From an uncultured Lachnospiraceae bacterium (GTDB taxonomy: Bacteria > Bacillota > Clostridia > Lachnospirales > Lachnospiraceae): a stretch of DNA of 60,142 nucleotides. The stretch lies in assembly GCA_910588825.1 (NCBI GenBank), contig CAJURF010000012.1:3309-63450 (forward strand), read 5' to 3'. The first letter of the stretch is position 1. Each line of letters begins with the position of its first letter. The translations under genes were made by a program, and so were the position numbers. Positions 25,544-34,244 of this stretch are shown piece after piece. The notes beneath the pieces are model-generated. The model did not search any database and was not told the origin of the DNA. It saw nothing but the letters and a program-made list of their open reading frames with translations.

Positions 25544-26821
25544 ATGAAATACAAAAAAATAAAACGTATGGCAGCCGTTCTGTGTTTTTTCACGGTCTGC
25601 ACACTGACAATACACTCTGTCTGCCGTCTTCTGGAGCGCAAAGAAAGCCATGTGGAATACAGCCAGTTCTGGGAGAATCCCGGGGATTATGACGTATGGC
25701 TTCTGGGCACCAGCCATGTGCGTCGCAGCATGCAGGTCATGGAGCTGTGGAAAGATTATGGCATTTACTCTTACAGCCTGGCCGCGGCCAGCAGCTACAT
25801 CACCCAGACTTACTGGACCTTTATGAATGCCCTGGACTATGGAACGCCCAAGGTGGTTGTGATGGACTGCTATAAAACCGGAAATGACGCGAAAATAAGC
25901 AGTTCTTCTATTGTAGAGAGAATGCACACAGGGATGGACAGCATTCCATTCTCCCGGACAAAAGTACAGATGGTCATGGATTTATTTGAATCACCTGCCC
26001 AGAGAATGGAATTTTTATTTAATTTCTATATTTACCATAACCGCTGGGAAGAGCTGGGTCCGGAAGATTTCCGGCCGGAAAGCTCCCCTTTTAAGGGATG
26101 CAGAATCATAAGCAATGTGCAGGATTTGTCCGGCTATCATCTCATCGACCAGTCAGACCGTTCCTGTGAAGATACCGTAGGCTTCCGCTATCTGAGAAAA
26201 ATCATCGAGGAGTGCCAGAAACGGGACATTTCCATTGTATTAACCGCTGTGCCCTGCTGTCTGGAGGATGAGATACAGCGCTCCATGAACGGCGCCGCAG
26301 ACATGGCCCAAGAATACGGGGTGCCCTTTTTGAACATGAGTTACGATGAGGCTCTGGACCTGGACTATCAGGTGGATTTCTCAGATAAAAGCCATCTGAA
26401 CTGGCTGGGGGCCCAAAAATCCACAGATTACATGGGTAAGTATCTGACCACCCATTATGACCTGTCCACGCCTGATGCTTCCCAGGACCGGGAATCCAGA
26501 TGGAGCCGGGACTACATCCGCTATCAGGATGCCAAGCGGAAACTGTTACAGCAGGAACCCAGGCTGGACGCCTATCTGGTATGGCTGTCAGACGAAGCCT
26601 ATACCTGTGACATTTACCAGACTGACAGTCAAATCCTCCAGTCAGACCCGATTCTGGCAAAGCTGCTGGGAAAGGTCCACAGCAGTCACAGCATCACCCG
26701 GCAGGAGGCCAGAAACATGCTGGGCAAAAAGATAACAGGAGACGTTGTTTTCTGCGTAAAAGATGCACAGCATGGGTATATTGTAGATAAAGCAGTTTTC
26801 AAAGACCGTAGGCGAAGATAA
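25544..26821 (+). CDS. SGNH-hydrolase-like exported protein 1
   Basis: A 425-residue protein with an N-terminal membrane anchor (about 9-28). LLGTSHVRR places the candidate Ser at about 57 and FSDKSHLNWLGA gives Asp281/His284, the SGNH end motif. After about residue 300 there is an extra C-terminal region ending VFCVKDAQHGYIVDKAVF and a basic tail; I do not recognise it. It is DltD/AlgX-like in placement: directly after an MBOAT and before a second SGNH protein. It probably transfers or edits acyl groups outside the cell. Confidence 0.7.
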   Translation: MKYKKIKRMAAVLCFFTVCTLTIHSVCRLLERKESHVEYSQFWENPGDYDVWLLGTSHVRRSMQVMELWKDYGIYSYSLAAASSYITQTYWTFMNALDYGTPKVVVMDCYKTGNDAKISSSSIVERMHTGMDSIPFSRTKVQMVMDLFESPAQRMEFLFNFYIYHNRWEELGPEDFRPESSPFKGCRIISNVQDLSGYHLIDQSDRSCEDTVGFRYLRKIIEECQKRDISIVLTAVPCCLEDEIQRSMNGAADMAQEYGVPFLNMSYDEALDLDYQVDFSDKSHLNWLGAQKSTDYMGKYLTTHYDLSTPDASQDRESRWSRDYIRYQDAKRKLLQQEPRLDAYLVWLSDEAYTCDIYQTDSQILQSDPILAKLLGKVHSSHSITRQEARNMLGKKITGDVVFCVKDAQHGYIVDKAVFKDRRRR

Positions 26822-26832
26822 GGAATGTCTGT

Positions 26833-27942
26833 ATGAAAAAGTTCAAATATATGAAGCCCCTGTGCTTTTTTATCATATTAGCTCTCACCACAGGCTATGC
26901 CTTCCACTGCTATTCGTTTCCCAAAAACTATATTTCCCGCAGCTATGAGGCATTCTATGATGAGCCAAAGAATCTTATAGACGGCGTGGTATTTGGGACC
27001 AGTGTGGTGGCAAATGGCTGGTCCGCTCCTGTGGCATGGCATGAATATGGAATGCCTGTCTATCAGCTGGGCGGCACAGTCCAGCCTTTCGGGCCCCTTC
27101 CACAGCTTATTGATTTTGTCCGGTCCCGACAGGATATTAAATATGTGATCATCGATATTCACGCCCTGCGGACAAAGACCATCAAGAAAAGCGTCAGACC
27201 CGAGAATGCCCTGCGTGTGAGCAATTCCCTCCACTTGGGCACCCACCGTTACCGAGTGCTTCAGTCCTCCCTGGACTACGCTCAGAAAGTCTATGACTTT
27301 TACGGAATGCCCCAAAACCCGGAGCATATCCTATATCCGGATAATATCTCCAACTACGTCCCCTTTATCAACTTTCACAACCGATGGGCTGACGGGCTGG
27401 AAAAGGCCGACTACATCAGCGTACCCAGTGAATATAAAGGTGCATTGGATGACGGGTCTGCCTTTGCCGTAAAAGATGTATCCGGCCTGGTGGATATGTG
27501 GAAAGTCAAACCAGCACAGGCCGATGCCTTCCAGAAGGAAATGCTGGAGGAATGTTTCCGCTATCTTCAGGAAAACAATATACCGGCGCTGTTTATCAGC
27601 TATCCTTCCTTTAATACCAAAAAGGAACTGGGCCAGTTAAAAGCCATTTCTCAGTATATCAAGGACCGGGGCTTCCCTATGATAGATATGTGCAGCATTG
27701 AAATGCTGGAGGAGATAGGACTGGACACCCGCAGTGACTTCCGGGACGAAAGCCACCTAAACTCCATCGGCGCCGGCAAAGCCACCCGCTATCTATGTGC
27801 CTATATAAAAGAGCACTGCTATTACAAAGATCACCGGGGAGACCGCCGTTACGGAAGCTGGGATAAAGCCGTGTGCGATTACGCAGAATTTCTCCGCAAT
27901 GGGTGGGCCGTAAAAGGCATAGACTTCCACTTTATCATTTAA
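26833..27942 (+). CDS. SGNH-hydrolase-like exported protein 2
   Basis: A 369-residue protein with one N-terminal transmembrane segment (about 9-26). VVFGTSVVANGWS holds the candidate Ser (about 57). FRDESHLNSIGAGKA holds Asp305/His308. It differs clearly from its upstream neighbour but has the same plan, so the operon has two external SGNH partners for its two MBOATs. This is what would be expected if one serves acetylation and one serves the aminoacyl branch. It is followed after 13 bp by the adenylation enzyme. Assignments are from motif spacing and context. Confidence 0.7.
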   Translation: MKKFKYMKPLCFFIILALTTGYAFHCYSFPKNYISRSYEAFYDEPKNLIDGVVFGTSVVANGWSAPVAWHEYGMPVYQLGGTVQPFGPLPQLIDFVRSRQDIKYVIIDIHALRTKTIKKSVRPENALRVSNSLHLGTHRYRVLQSSLDYAQKVYDFYGMPQNPEHILYPDNISNYVPFINFHNRWADGLEKADYISVPSEYKGALDDGSAFAVKDVSGLVDMWKVKPAQADAFQKEMLEECFRYLQENNIPALFISYPSFNTKKELGQLKAISQYIKDRGFPMIDMCSIEMLEEIGLDTRSDFRDESHLNSIGAGKATRYLCAYIKEHCYYKDHRGDRRYGSWDKAVCDYAEFLRNGWAVKGIDFHFII

Positions 27943-27955
27943 GAGGTAAACAATC

Positions 27956-29467
27956 ATGTTGACAAATATTTTAGATTACCTGAAACACAGCACCGAAAAA
28001 TACGGAGACAAAACTGCCTTTTCCGATAGCACAAATTCTGTGACATACCGGGGATTGGACGCTCTCTCCGACTCCATCGCCTCATTTCTCATGACAAAGA
28101 TTCCGGGGAAGAATGAACCTGCCGCAGTCCTAATCGACCGGAACATCCAGAGTGTGGTGTCTTTTATGGGCATTGTAAAAAGCGGAAACTTCTATGTTCC
28201 TGTGGACAGCCAGCTTCCGCCAAAAAGAATCGCCCTTATATTCGAGACTTTGAAGCCAAAAGCAGTGATCTTTTCTGAAAAAAACCGCCGTCTCCTGGAA
28301 AGTCTGGATTATGAGGGAACCGCCGTCTTATATGAGGATGCGGCAGGCTTCCCCCCTGCCAGAGAAGCCATTGCCGCAAGGCGCAGGGGAGCCATTGACA
28401 CTGACCCCTTGTACGCCATTTTTACCTCAGGCTCCACAGGCGTGCCCAAGGGTGTGGTGGTGTCCCACCGCTCTGTCATCGACCTGATCGAAAATTTTGC
28501 ACAGATTTTTGATTTCCAGGAAGATTGCGTATTTGGCAATCAGGCTCCGTTTGACTTTGATGTGTCTGTGAAAGATATTTATTCTACACTAAAATGCGGC
28601 GGACGTATGCACATCATTCCCAAACTGTTTTTCTCGTTTCCCGGAAAACTGATCACCTGCATCAATGAGCAGAAGATTAACACCATCATATGGGCCGTAT
28701 CGGCTCTGCGGATCATAGAAAACTTCCAGGCATTTGAAAAAGAACGCCCCAAAACTCTGCGCACCATCATGTTCTCCGGCGAGACAATGCCCTGCAAAGT
28801 ACTCAATTACTGGCAGAAAAATCTCCCGGATGCCCACTACGTGAATCTGTACGGGCCCACGGAGATTACCTGCAATTGTACTTATTATAAAGTGGACAGG
28901 CATTTCCTGGATACGGATGTGCTTCCCATCGGGATTCCCTTTCCCAATACGGACATTCTGCTTCTGGACAAAAACCACCTGGTCACAGATCCTGACGTGA
29001 CAGGGGAAATCTGCGTCAGAGGCACTTCCCTGGCTCTGGGTTACTACCAAAATCCCGCAAAAACAGCTGAAGTCTTCTGCCAGAACCCCTGCAACAACAA
29101 TTATCCTGAACGAATTTACCGGACAGGGGACCTTGGCAGACGGGGGACAGACGGTCTGTATTATTTTCTCTCCCGAAAAGATGATCAGATCAAGCATATG
29201 GGCCACCGCATCGAGCTGGGCGAGGTGGAAGCTGTGGTCAGCGCCCTGCCCTTCATCCATGCCGCCTGCTGTCTGTACCACGAAGAAAAGGAAACGATTG
29301 TGCTGTTCTACCAGTCTGACGGGCCCTGCCAGCGGGAAATCCTGAAAGAAGGGGGGAAAATGCTGCCCAAATACATGCTGCCCAGCCGTTTCGTGCATTT
29401 TCACAGCCTGCCCATGACAAAAAACGGGAAGATTGACCGTACAGCATTGAAAGAGGATTATCTGTAA
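27956..29467 (+). CDS. DltA-like amino-acid adenylation enzyme
   Basis: A 503-residue stand-alone adenylation domain of the D-alanine--carrier-protein ligase type. Core motifs: A3 FTSGSTGVPKGVVVSH (about 156-171), A5 LYGPTEITC, A7 YRTGDLG, A8 DDQIKHMGHRIELGEVE, and A10 NGKIDR with the catalytic Lys near 492. The A4 region APFDFDVSVKD keeps the Asp (about 202) that binds the substrate amino group, so an amino acid is the likely substrate. It should load the carrier protein encoded two genes downstream. The context (GNAT, two SGNH, two MBOAT) is not a standard dltABCD order, so I leave the symbol blank. Confidence 0.88.
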   Translation: MLTNILDYLKHSTEKYGDKTAFSDSTNSVTYRGLDALSDSIASFLMTKIPGKNEPAAVLIDRNIQSVVSFMGIVKSGNFYVPVDSQLPPKRIALIFETLKPKAVIFSEKNRRLLESLDYEGTAVLYEDAAGFPPAREAIAARRRGAIDTDPLYAIFTSGSTGVPKGVVVSHRSVIDLIENFAQIFDFQEDCVFGNQAPFDFDVSVKDIYSTLKCGGRMHIIPKLFFSFPGKLITCINEQKINTIIWAVSALRIIENFQAFEKERPKTLRTIMFSGETMPCKVLNYWQKNLPDAHYVNLYGPTEITCNCTYYKVDRHFLDTDVLPIGIPFPNTDILLLDKNHLVTDPDVTGEICVRGTSLALGYYQNPAKTAEVFCQNPCNNNYPERIYRTGDLGRRGTDGLYYFLSRKDDQIKHMGHRIELGEVEAVVSALPFIHAACCLYHEEKETIVLFYQSDGPCQREILKEGGKMLPKYMLPSRFVHFHSLPMTKNGKIDRTALKEDYL

Positions 29468-29468
29468 A

Positions 29469-30326
29469 ATGAAAACATTTGAGAGTATACGTCAATACAG
29501 CCAGGAAACCAGTGCTTTTCAAAAAAGGCATAAGAGATTTTACACAAACTGCTTTCTCATGCCAGAGGAAATCGCCAGATTAATCGAAAAGAGAAAGCTG
29601 CGCTTTTCCACTCCCAGGGGGGCACTCCTTCTCTTATGTGACAGAACCGATTATCAAAATCTCTATTTCTATCTTGCACAGGAAGCCCCAATCCCCGATC
29701 TCTCAGTTCTCTATGGGGGAACCCGGGGAAATGGGAAAATATTTTTTGACATGGTATATTCGAAAAACAGGCCCTGCAGGGAACCGACTCCTCTGGCCCA
29801 GCTGATTGGCCAAAGGAACATCCGCAGATATAAATGCTACCAGCGTATGGGAATCCGCCTTGCCGGCCTGCAGCCCTCAGATTTTCCCTGCAGCCTCTGC
29901 CCTGGATACCGCCTCAGAAAGGCCCCGCCGCCCTATGCACAGATCCATTCTCTCTGGGAGGCAGTTCTTGATGAAAAGAGCACGCCATTGCCGGACCTGG
30001 AGCAGCTGAAAGACCTGTCTGAAAGGGGAGAACTGTTCTGGGTGGAACACACCTCTTCCGGACAGCCGTGCGCGGCAGCGGCCGTGCACATCCAGGGTAA
30101 ACAGGGAACCTTACAGCACCTGGCTGTTCTGCCCAAGCACCGAAGGCATGGCCTGGCAGAGTCTCTGTGCCATATGGTGATTCGAAAGGGGATTTCGTCT
30201 GAACTTAAGGTAATAAAACTATGGGTGGATAAGGAAAATCACCCTGCTATTGCACTGTACACAAAGAAAGGGTTCATGCCGGAGGGAATGGTATGTGACC
30301 AGTATTTTATTGAAAGGAACATTTGA
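29469..30326 (+). CDS. GNAT-family N-acyltransferase
   Basis: A 285-residue protein whose C-terminal half (about 190-285) is a GNAT domain. It includes AAAAVHIQGKQGTLQHLAVLP, then KHRRHGLAESLCHMVI (the acetyl-CoA-binding R/Q-x-x-G-x-A loop). It ends ALYTKKGFMPEG, the closing GNAT strand. The N-terminal half has Cys and Arg pairs and is unrecognised. It starts 1 bp after the adenylation gene stop and ends 2 bp before the carrier-protein start. So it probably acylates the amino group of the carrier-bound or free amino acid. This is inferred from position; GNATs are not part of classical D-alanylation. Confidence 0.8.
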   Translation: MKTFESIRQYSQETSAFQKRHKRFYTNCFLMPEEIARLIEKRKLRFSTPRGALLLLCDRTDYQNLYFYLAQEAPIPDLSVLYGGTRGNGKIFFDMVYSKNRPCREPTPLAQLIGQRNIRRYKCYQRMGIRLAGLQPSDFPCSLCPGYRLRKAPPPYAQIHSLWEAVLDEKSTPLPDLEQLKDLSERGELFWVEHTSSGQPCAAAAVHIQGKQGTLQHLAVLPKHRRHGLAESLCHMVIRKGISSELKVIKLWVDKENHPAIALYTKKGFMPEGMVCDQYFIERNI

Positions 30327-30328
30327 TT

Positions 30329-30556
30329 ATGAGAGAACAACTGATGGAAATTTTAAAGGAACTGCGCCCTGATGTGGACTTTAAAAAAGAAAAGGCTTTA
30401 GTCACCGACGGGATTCTGGATTCTTTTGATATCGTATCCCTGGTGGGGGAGCTGAATGCCCAGTTTTCCATTGCCATTGGGGTAGATGAACTGGAACCGG
30501 AAAATTTTGATACTGTGGATGCCATCCAGGCTCTGGTGTCCCGTTTGGAAGATTGA
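30329..30556 (+). CDS. DltC-like carrier protein
   Basis: A 75-residue acyl-carrier-protein fold. LVTDGILDSFDIVSLVGEL carries the phosphopantetheine Ser at about 32 in DSFDIVSL. I chose the ATG at 30329 (MREQLM) because GAAAGGA at about 30312 is spaced for it; a TTG at 30323 would be too close and would overlap the GNAT stop. It should be loaded by the DltA-like enzyme and be recognised by the MBOAT that starts 5 bp downstream. Confidence 0.88.
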   Translation: MREQLMEILKELRPDVDFKKEKALVTDGILDSFDIVSLVGELNAQFSIAIGVDELEPENFDTVDAIQALVSRLED

Positions 30557-30560
30557 GCAT

Positions 30561-32156
30561 ATGACACTTTTATCCATTGATTTTGTCGTTCTGCTGACAG
30601 TAACAGCTGCTGTCTATTTTATCTTTCCATTGAGACAGCGCTGGACAGTACTGCTGGTATCCAGCGCTGTCTTCTATTTTTACGGTGGTATTGGAACGGG
30701 ATGTTTCATGATTTTTACCATCCTGTGCATCCATATCACCGCCATCCGGCTGGACTGGATCAATCAAGGGCAGAAGGCATACCTGGAAAACAATCCCCAG
30801 TTATCCCGGGCAGATAAAAAGGCTTACCGGGATACCATTCAGCACAAGAAGCGGCTGATTCTGACCCTTGGACTGATTGTCTGCCTGGGCTTTCTGGTAT
30901 TTTTGAAATATTTCAACTTCTTATCCGGCGGGGCGTTTTCCCTGCTGGGGCTGCTGGGCATCTCCGGCACCGCTCCCCAGATTGACCTGGCCCTGCCTCT
31001 GGGAATCTCTTTCTACACCCTTCAGGCGGCAGGATACATGATTGATGTATACAGGGGAAAGAGCCCGGCTGAGAAGAATCTGGCTAAGACCGCTCTGTTC
31101 GTCTCTTTCTTTCCACAGATCATTCAGGGCCCTATCGGCCGGTATCACCATCTGGCACCCCAGTTATACCAGGGGCACAGGTTCGATTCCGTCCGCTGTA
31201 AACATGGTCTGGAACTGGCCCTCTGGGGTCTGATCAAGAAACTCACTTTTGCCGAATATGTGGGAACTGCCGCAGATACCATTTTCAATTCCTATGCTGA
31301 TTATGAAGGGTTTATGATACTGGCCGGGTCTGCGGCATACGGACTTCAAGTGTATGCTGACTTTTCCGGCGGCATGGATATTATACGGGGAATTGCACAG
31401 ATATTCGGCATTGACATGGCTGTAAACTTTGAGCGGCCGTATTTTGCCCGCTCCATCGCCGAATTCTGGCGCAGGTGGCATATTACACTGGGGGCCTGGA
31501 TGCGGGATTATGTATTCTATCCCCTGTCCCTCTCCCAGTCCTTTGCAAAGCTGGGGAGACATACAAGAAAAATATTCGGCAGTTACATGGGGAAAATGCT
31601 CCCCACATTCCTGGCCTCCTTTATTTCATTTATGCTGGTGGGAATCTGGCATGGCTCAAGTTGGAAATACGCGGCCTACGGTCTGTGGAACAGCACTATC
31701 ATCACCTCCAGCATACTCCTGGAACCTGTCTATAGGAGGATAGAAGAACGGCTCCATATCAACACCCAGTGTTTCAGCTGGAAGTTTTTTCAGATTGCCC
31801 GGACATTCTTTCTCGTCAGCATTGGCCGGATATTCTCCCGTGCGGATTCCTTTTTGACCGCACTTTGGATGATCCGAAGTATGTTCGCCACATTCAATCC
31901 CTGGATATTCACAGACAAAAGCCTGCTTCAGCTGGGCTTGTCCATCCCGGAGATTACCCTGGTGCTGTGTATGCTGATTGTCATATTCACAGTCAGCCTT
32001 ATGCAGGAAAAAGGAATTCATATCATCCAGGCACTGGACAGACAAAACTTTCTGTTTCGATGGCTGGTTATCATAGGGAGCATCCTGTTCCTGCTCATCT
32101 ACGGCGCTTATGGAGCCTCCTTTCAGGCATCTGATTTCGTTTACCAGCAATTTTAA
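30561..32156 (+). CDS. MBOAT acyltransferase, DltB-like (plus-strand operon, second)
   Basis: A 531-residue polytopic protein. Marks: LPLGISFYTLQAAGYMIDVYRGKSP, FFPQIIQGPIGRYHHLAPQLY, YADFSGGMDIIRGIAQIFGI and SIAEFWRRWHITLGAWMRDYVFYPL. The catalytic His is in LVGIWHGSSWKYAAYGLWN. A hydrophilic insertion at about 65-105 (ENNPQLSRADKKAYRD) is not present in the other two MBOATs here. It directly follows the carrier-protein gene, as DltB depends on DltC, so it probably takes the carrier-bound aminoacyl group across the membrane. ATG 30561 is preferred over an upstream frame that begins inside the carrier gene. Confidence 0.92.
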   Translation: MTLLSIDFVVLLTVTAAVYFIFPLRQRWTVLLVSSAVFYFYGGIGTGCFMIFTILCIHITAIRLDWINQGQKAYLENNPQLSRADKKAYRDTIQHKKRLILTLGLIVCLGFLVFLKYFNFLSGGAFSLLGLLGISGTAPQIDLALPLGISFYTLQAAGYMIDVYRGKSPAEKNLAKTALFVSFFPQIIQGPIGRYHHLAPQLYQGHRFDSVRCKHGLELALWGLIKKLTFAEYVGTAADTIFNSYADYEGFMILAGSAAYGLQVYADFSGGMDIIRGIAQIFGIDMAVNFERPYFARSIAEFWRRWHITLGAWMRDYVFYPLSLSQSFAKLGRHTRKIFGSYMGKMLPTFLASFISFMLVGIWHGSSWKYAAYGLWNSTIITSSILLEPVYRRIEERLHINTQCFSWKFFQIARTFFLVSIGRIFSRADSFLTALWMIRSMFATFNPWIFTDKSLLQLGLSIPEITLVLCMLIVIFTVSLMQEKGIHIIQALDRQNFLFRWLVIIGSILFLLIYGAYGASFQASDFVYQQF

Positions 32157-32168
32157 ATATGCTCTGGG

Positions 32169-32206
32169 GCGTGCAGATGGCAGGAATGATTTTTAGGACA
32201 CGCTCT
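32169..32206. repeat. 38-bp short repeat, copy 1
   Basis: Begins GCGTGCAGAT and ends GACACGCTCT; 35 of 38 bases match 56488-56525. The ACACGCTCT end is shared with the 179-bp elements. It lies 13 bp after the MBOAT stop. Confidence 0.75.
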
Positions 32207-32214
32207 AATCCAAT

Positions 32215-32257
32215 AAAAAACCGCTGTGACAGGAAAATACCTGTACAGCGGTTTTTT
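32215..32257. terminator. bidirectional terminator between MBOAT operon and rplL
   Basis: AAAAAA, stem CCGCTGT/ACAGCGG (32221-32227 and 32245-32251) with an inner ACAGG/CCTGT pair, then TTTTTT. Both strands have a U-tract, so it can end the plus-strand MBOAT operon and the minus-strand rplL. Confidence 0.9.
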
Positions 32258-32274
32258 CAGCTTTTCACAGCACA

Positions 32275-32655
32275 TTATTTCAAGTTTACTTTTGCGCCTT
32301 CTGCCTCTAATTTTTCCTTGATCTCATCAGCTTCAGCCTTGGATGCGCCTTCTTTTACTACCTTCGGAGCGCCGTCTACCATTTCTTTGGCTTCTTTCAG
32401 ACCTAAGCCGGTGATTTCGCGAACAACCTTGATAACTTTAACTTTGTTCGGGCCTACTTCTGCCAGTTCTACGTCAAATTCATCTTTCTCTTCAGCCTGT
32501 CCGCCTGCGCCTGCTCCGTCTGCTGCTGCCACAACAACTCCTGCTGCTGCAGATACACCGAATTCTTCTTCACAGGCTTTTACCAGATCATTCAGCTCCA
32601 ATACAGTCAATTCTTTGATTGCTGCAATAAATTCTTCTGTTGTCAATTTTGCCAT
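32275..32655 (-). CDS. rplL: 50S ribosomal protein L7/L12
   Basis: The ribosome-stalk protein L7/L12, which recruits translation GTPases. 126 residues: N-terminal dimerisation helices (TTEEFIAAIKELTVLELNDLVKACEEEFGV), an Ala-rich hinge (about 35-55), then the C-terminal domain with GPNKVKVIKVVREITGLGLKEAKEMVDGAPKVVKEG. Last gene of the L10 operon, ending in a strong bidirectional terminator. Confidence 0.98.
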   Translation of the reverse strand: MAKLTTEEFIAAIKELTVLELNDLVKACEEEFGVSAAAGVVVAAADGAGAGGQAEEKDEFDVELAEVGPNKVKVIKVVREITGLGLKEAKEMVDGAPKVVKEGASKAEADEIKEKLEAEGAKVNLK

Positions 32656-32696
32656 TTTTATTTCCTCCTAAAATAATTTCTAAAATTAACTTTTCT

Positions 32697-33233
32697 CTAT
32701 TCTGCTGCCGCTTCTTCACCGGAACCTTTGGCTGCCATTGCTGCTTCACCGCCGCCAGCCTCTGCCAGCTGATTAAGCACACGGGCGAAGTTGGCAATTG
32801 GGGACTGGATGCTTCCCAGCAATTTTCCCAGCAGTTCGTCCCTGGACGGGATGCTGGCCAGTGCCTGAACGCCTGCCTGGTCATTATAATTTCCTTCTAC
32901 TACACCTGCAATCAATTCCAAAGCCGGATATTCTTTTGCAAATTTGCTCAAGATTCTGGCAGGAGCTGTTGCATCGTCCGCAGAAATAGCCAGGGCGTTT
33001 GTGCCGTGCAGATGGGGAGTCAGGCTTTCACAGTCTGTTCCCTTAAATGCGAAATTCATCATTGTGTTCTTATATACTTTATACTGAACACCAGCCTCCC
33101 GCAATTGTCTGCGCAGTATCGTGTCCTGTTCCACCGTAAGGCCGCTGTAATTAACCAGAATTACAGACTGTGCGTCCTTGACGCTGTTGGCAATTTCTTC
33201 CACGATCGGTCTCTTCAGTTCAACCTTTGCCAT
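32697..33233 (-). CDS. rplJ: 50S ribosomal protein L10
   Basis: Stalk base protein that carries the L7/L12 dimers. 178 residues beginning MAKVELKRPIVEEIANSVKDA, with ILVNYSGLTVEQDTILRRQLREAGVQYKVYKNTM and an Ala/Glu-rich C-terminal helix that binds L7/L12. An AGGAGG-type site (AAGAAGGAGGTGC) precedes the ATG. Expression is likely limited by L10 binding to the leader RNA immediately upstream. Confidence 0.98.
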   Translation of the reverse strand: MAKVELKRPIVEEIANSVKDAQSVILVNYSGLTVEQDTILRRQLREAGVQYKVYKNTMMNFAFKGTDCESLTPHLHGTNALAISADDATAPARILSKFAKEYPALELIAGVVEGNYNDQAGVQALASIPSRDELLGKLLGSIQSPIANFARVLNQLAEAGGGEAAMAAKGSGEEAAAE

Positions 33234-33321
33234 GATCTAGCGCACCTCCTTCTTTATTTCAAACATTCGATTATCGTGTCCATGTAAGAAAGTCTTCTAA
33301 GTTTCCTAATACGTAAATAAA

Positions 33322-33480
33322 GCCCTCTTACTCCGAAGATGTAAGAGGGCATACGATGTCTACATAATATATAGAAACATACCGTTCCCACCTCGGCGGG
33401 CAGTCTTACCTTTATGCCTTTTGGTATGCGCTGCCTGCGGCAGACCTCATATCCTGCGGCACCCACTGTCTTCGGCGTGA
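33322..33480 (-). promoter_or_regulatory. ribosomal protein L10 leader with attenuator
   Basis: The minus strand between rplA and rplJ holds the L10-leader consensus: CGCCGAAGACAG-type text ending near 33479, and GCCGAGGTGGGAAC near 33384-33397. It ends in a terminator: GCCCTCTTAC (33341-33350) pairing with GTAAGAGGGC (33322-33331), a 10-bp stem, followed by TTTATTT. L10 (with L12) binds this leader and represses its own operon in Firmicutes. Boundaries are approximate. Confidence 0.85.
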
Positions 33481-33547
33481 TACATAATAATCATTTTATA
33501 ACTCTAGCATACTCATATGGCTTTGTCAAGAAGCCTTATGACCTTTT

Positions 33548-34240
33548 TTAAACCAGTTTTGCCGGATTCACTTTCACTCCAGGTCCCATTGTGGGTGCCA
33601 GGGAGATGCTTCTGAGATACTGGCCTTTTACTGCACTTGGTTTTGCCTTCAGAATAGCCTCCATCAGAGTCTGGAAATTCTCCCTCAGCTGATCTTCTGT
33701 AAAAGAAGCTTTTCCTATGGGTACATGTACAATATTGGTCTTGTCCAGTCTGTACTCAATCTTACCGGCTTTGATATCAGAAATAGCCTTTGCCACATCC
33801 ATGGTCACGGTTCCTGCTTTGGGGTTAGGCATCAAACCTTTCGGTCCCAGCACACGGCCCAGACGGCCCACAATACCCATCATGTCAGGTGTAGCCACAA
33901 CCACATCAAAATCCAGCCAGCCATCATTCTGAATCTTCGGAATCAATTCGTCTCCGCCTACATAATCAGCTCCTGCTGCCTGTGCCTCCTCCAGTTTTGC
34001 ATCTTTGGCAAATACCAGAACACGCACTTTCTTACCTGTTCCATGAGGCAGAACTACGGCTCCACGAATCTGCTGGTCGGCATGACGGCCGTCACAGCCA
34101 GTACGGATATGTGCCTCAATGGTTTCATCAAACTTTGCAGTTGCTGCCTGCTTCACCAATTTAACAGCTTCTTCCGGCTCGTATAAAGAGGTGCGTTCAA
34201 TAGCTTTTGCCGCTTCCTGATATTTTTTACTTCTCTTCAT
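33548..34240 (-). CDS. rplA: 50S ribosomal protein L1
   Basis: 230 residues beginning MKRSKKYQEAAKAIERTSLYEPEEAVKLVK. The L1 signature is clear in RNPDQQIRGAVVLPHGTGKKVRVLVFA-like text and in MGIVGRLGRVLGPKGLMPNPKAGTVT. L1 binds 23S rRNA at the E-site stalk. It starts 4 bp after rplK and is followed by the L10 leader. Confidence 0.98.
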   Translation of the reverse strand: MKRSKKYQEAAKAIERTSLYEPEEAVKLVKQAATAKFDETIEAHIRTGCDGRHADQQIRGAVVLPHGTGKKVRVLVFAKDAKLEEAQAAGADYVGGDELIPKIQNDGWLDFDVVVATPDMMGIVGRLGRVLGPKGLMPNPKAGTVTMDVAKAISDIKAGKIEYRLDKTNIVHVPIGKASFTEDQLRENFQTLMEAILKAKPSAVKGQYLRSISLAPTMGPGVKVNPAKLV

Positions 34241-34244
34241 AACC

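Noticed and set aside
27956..32156. Classical dltABCD operon
   Set aside because: A GNAT separates the ligase from the carrier gene, the SGNH genes come before them, and a second MBOAT leads the operon, so the standard names were not applied.
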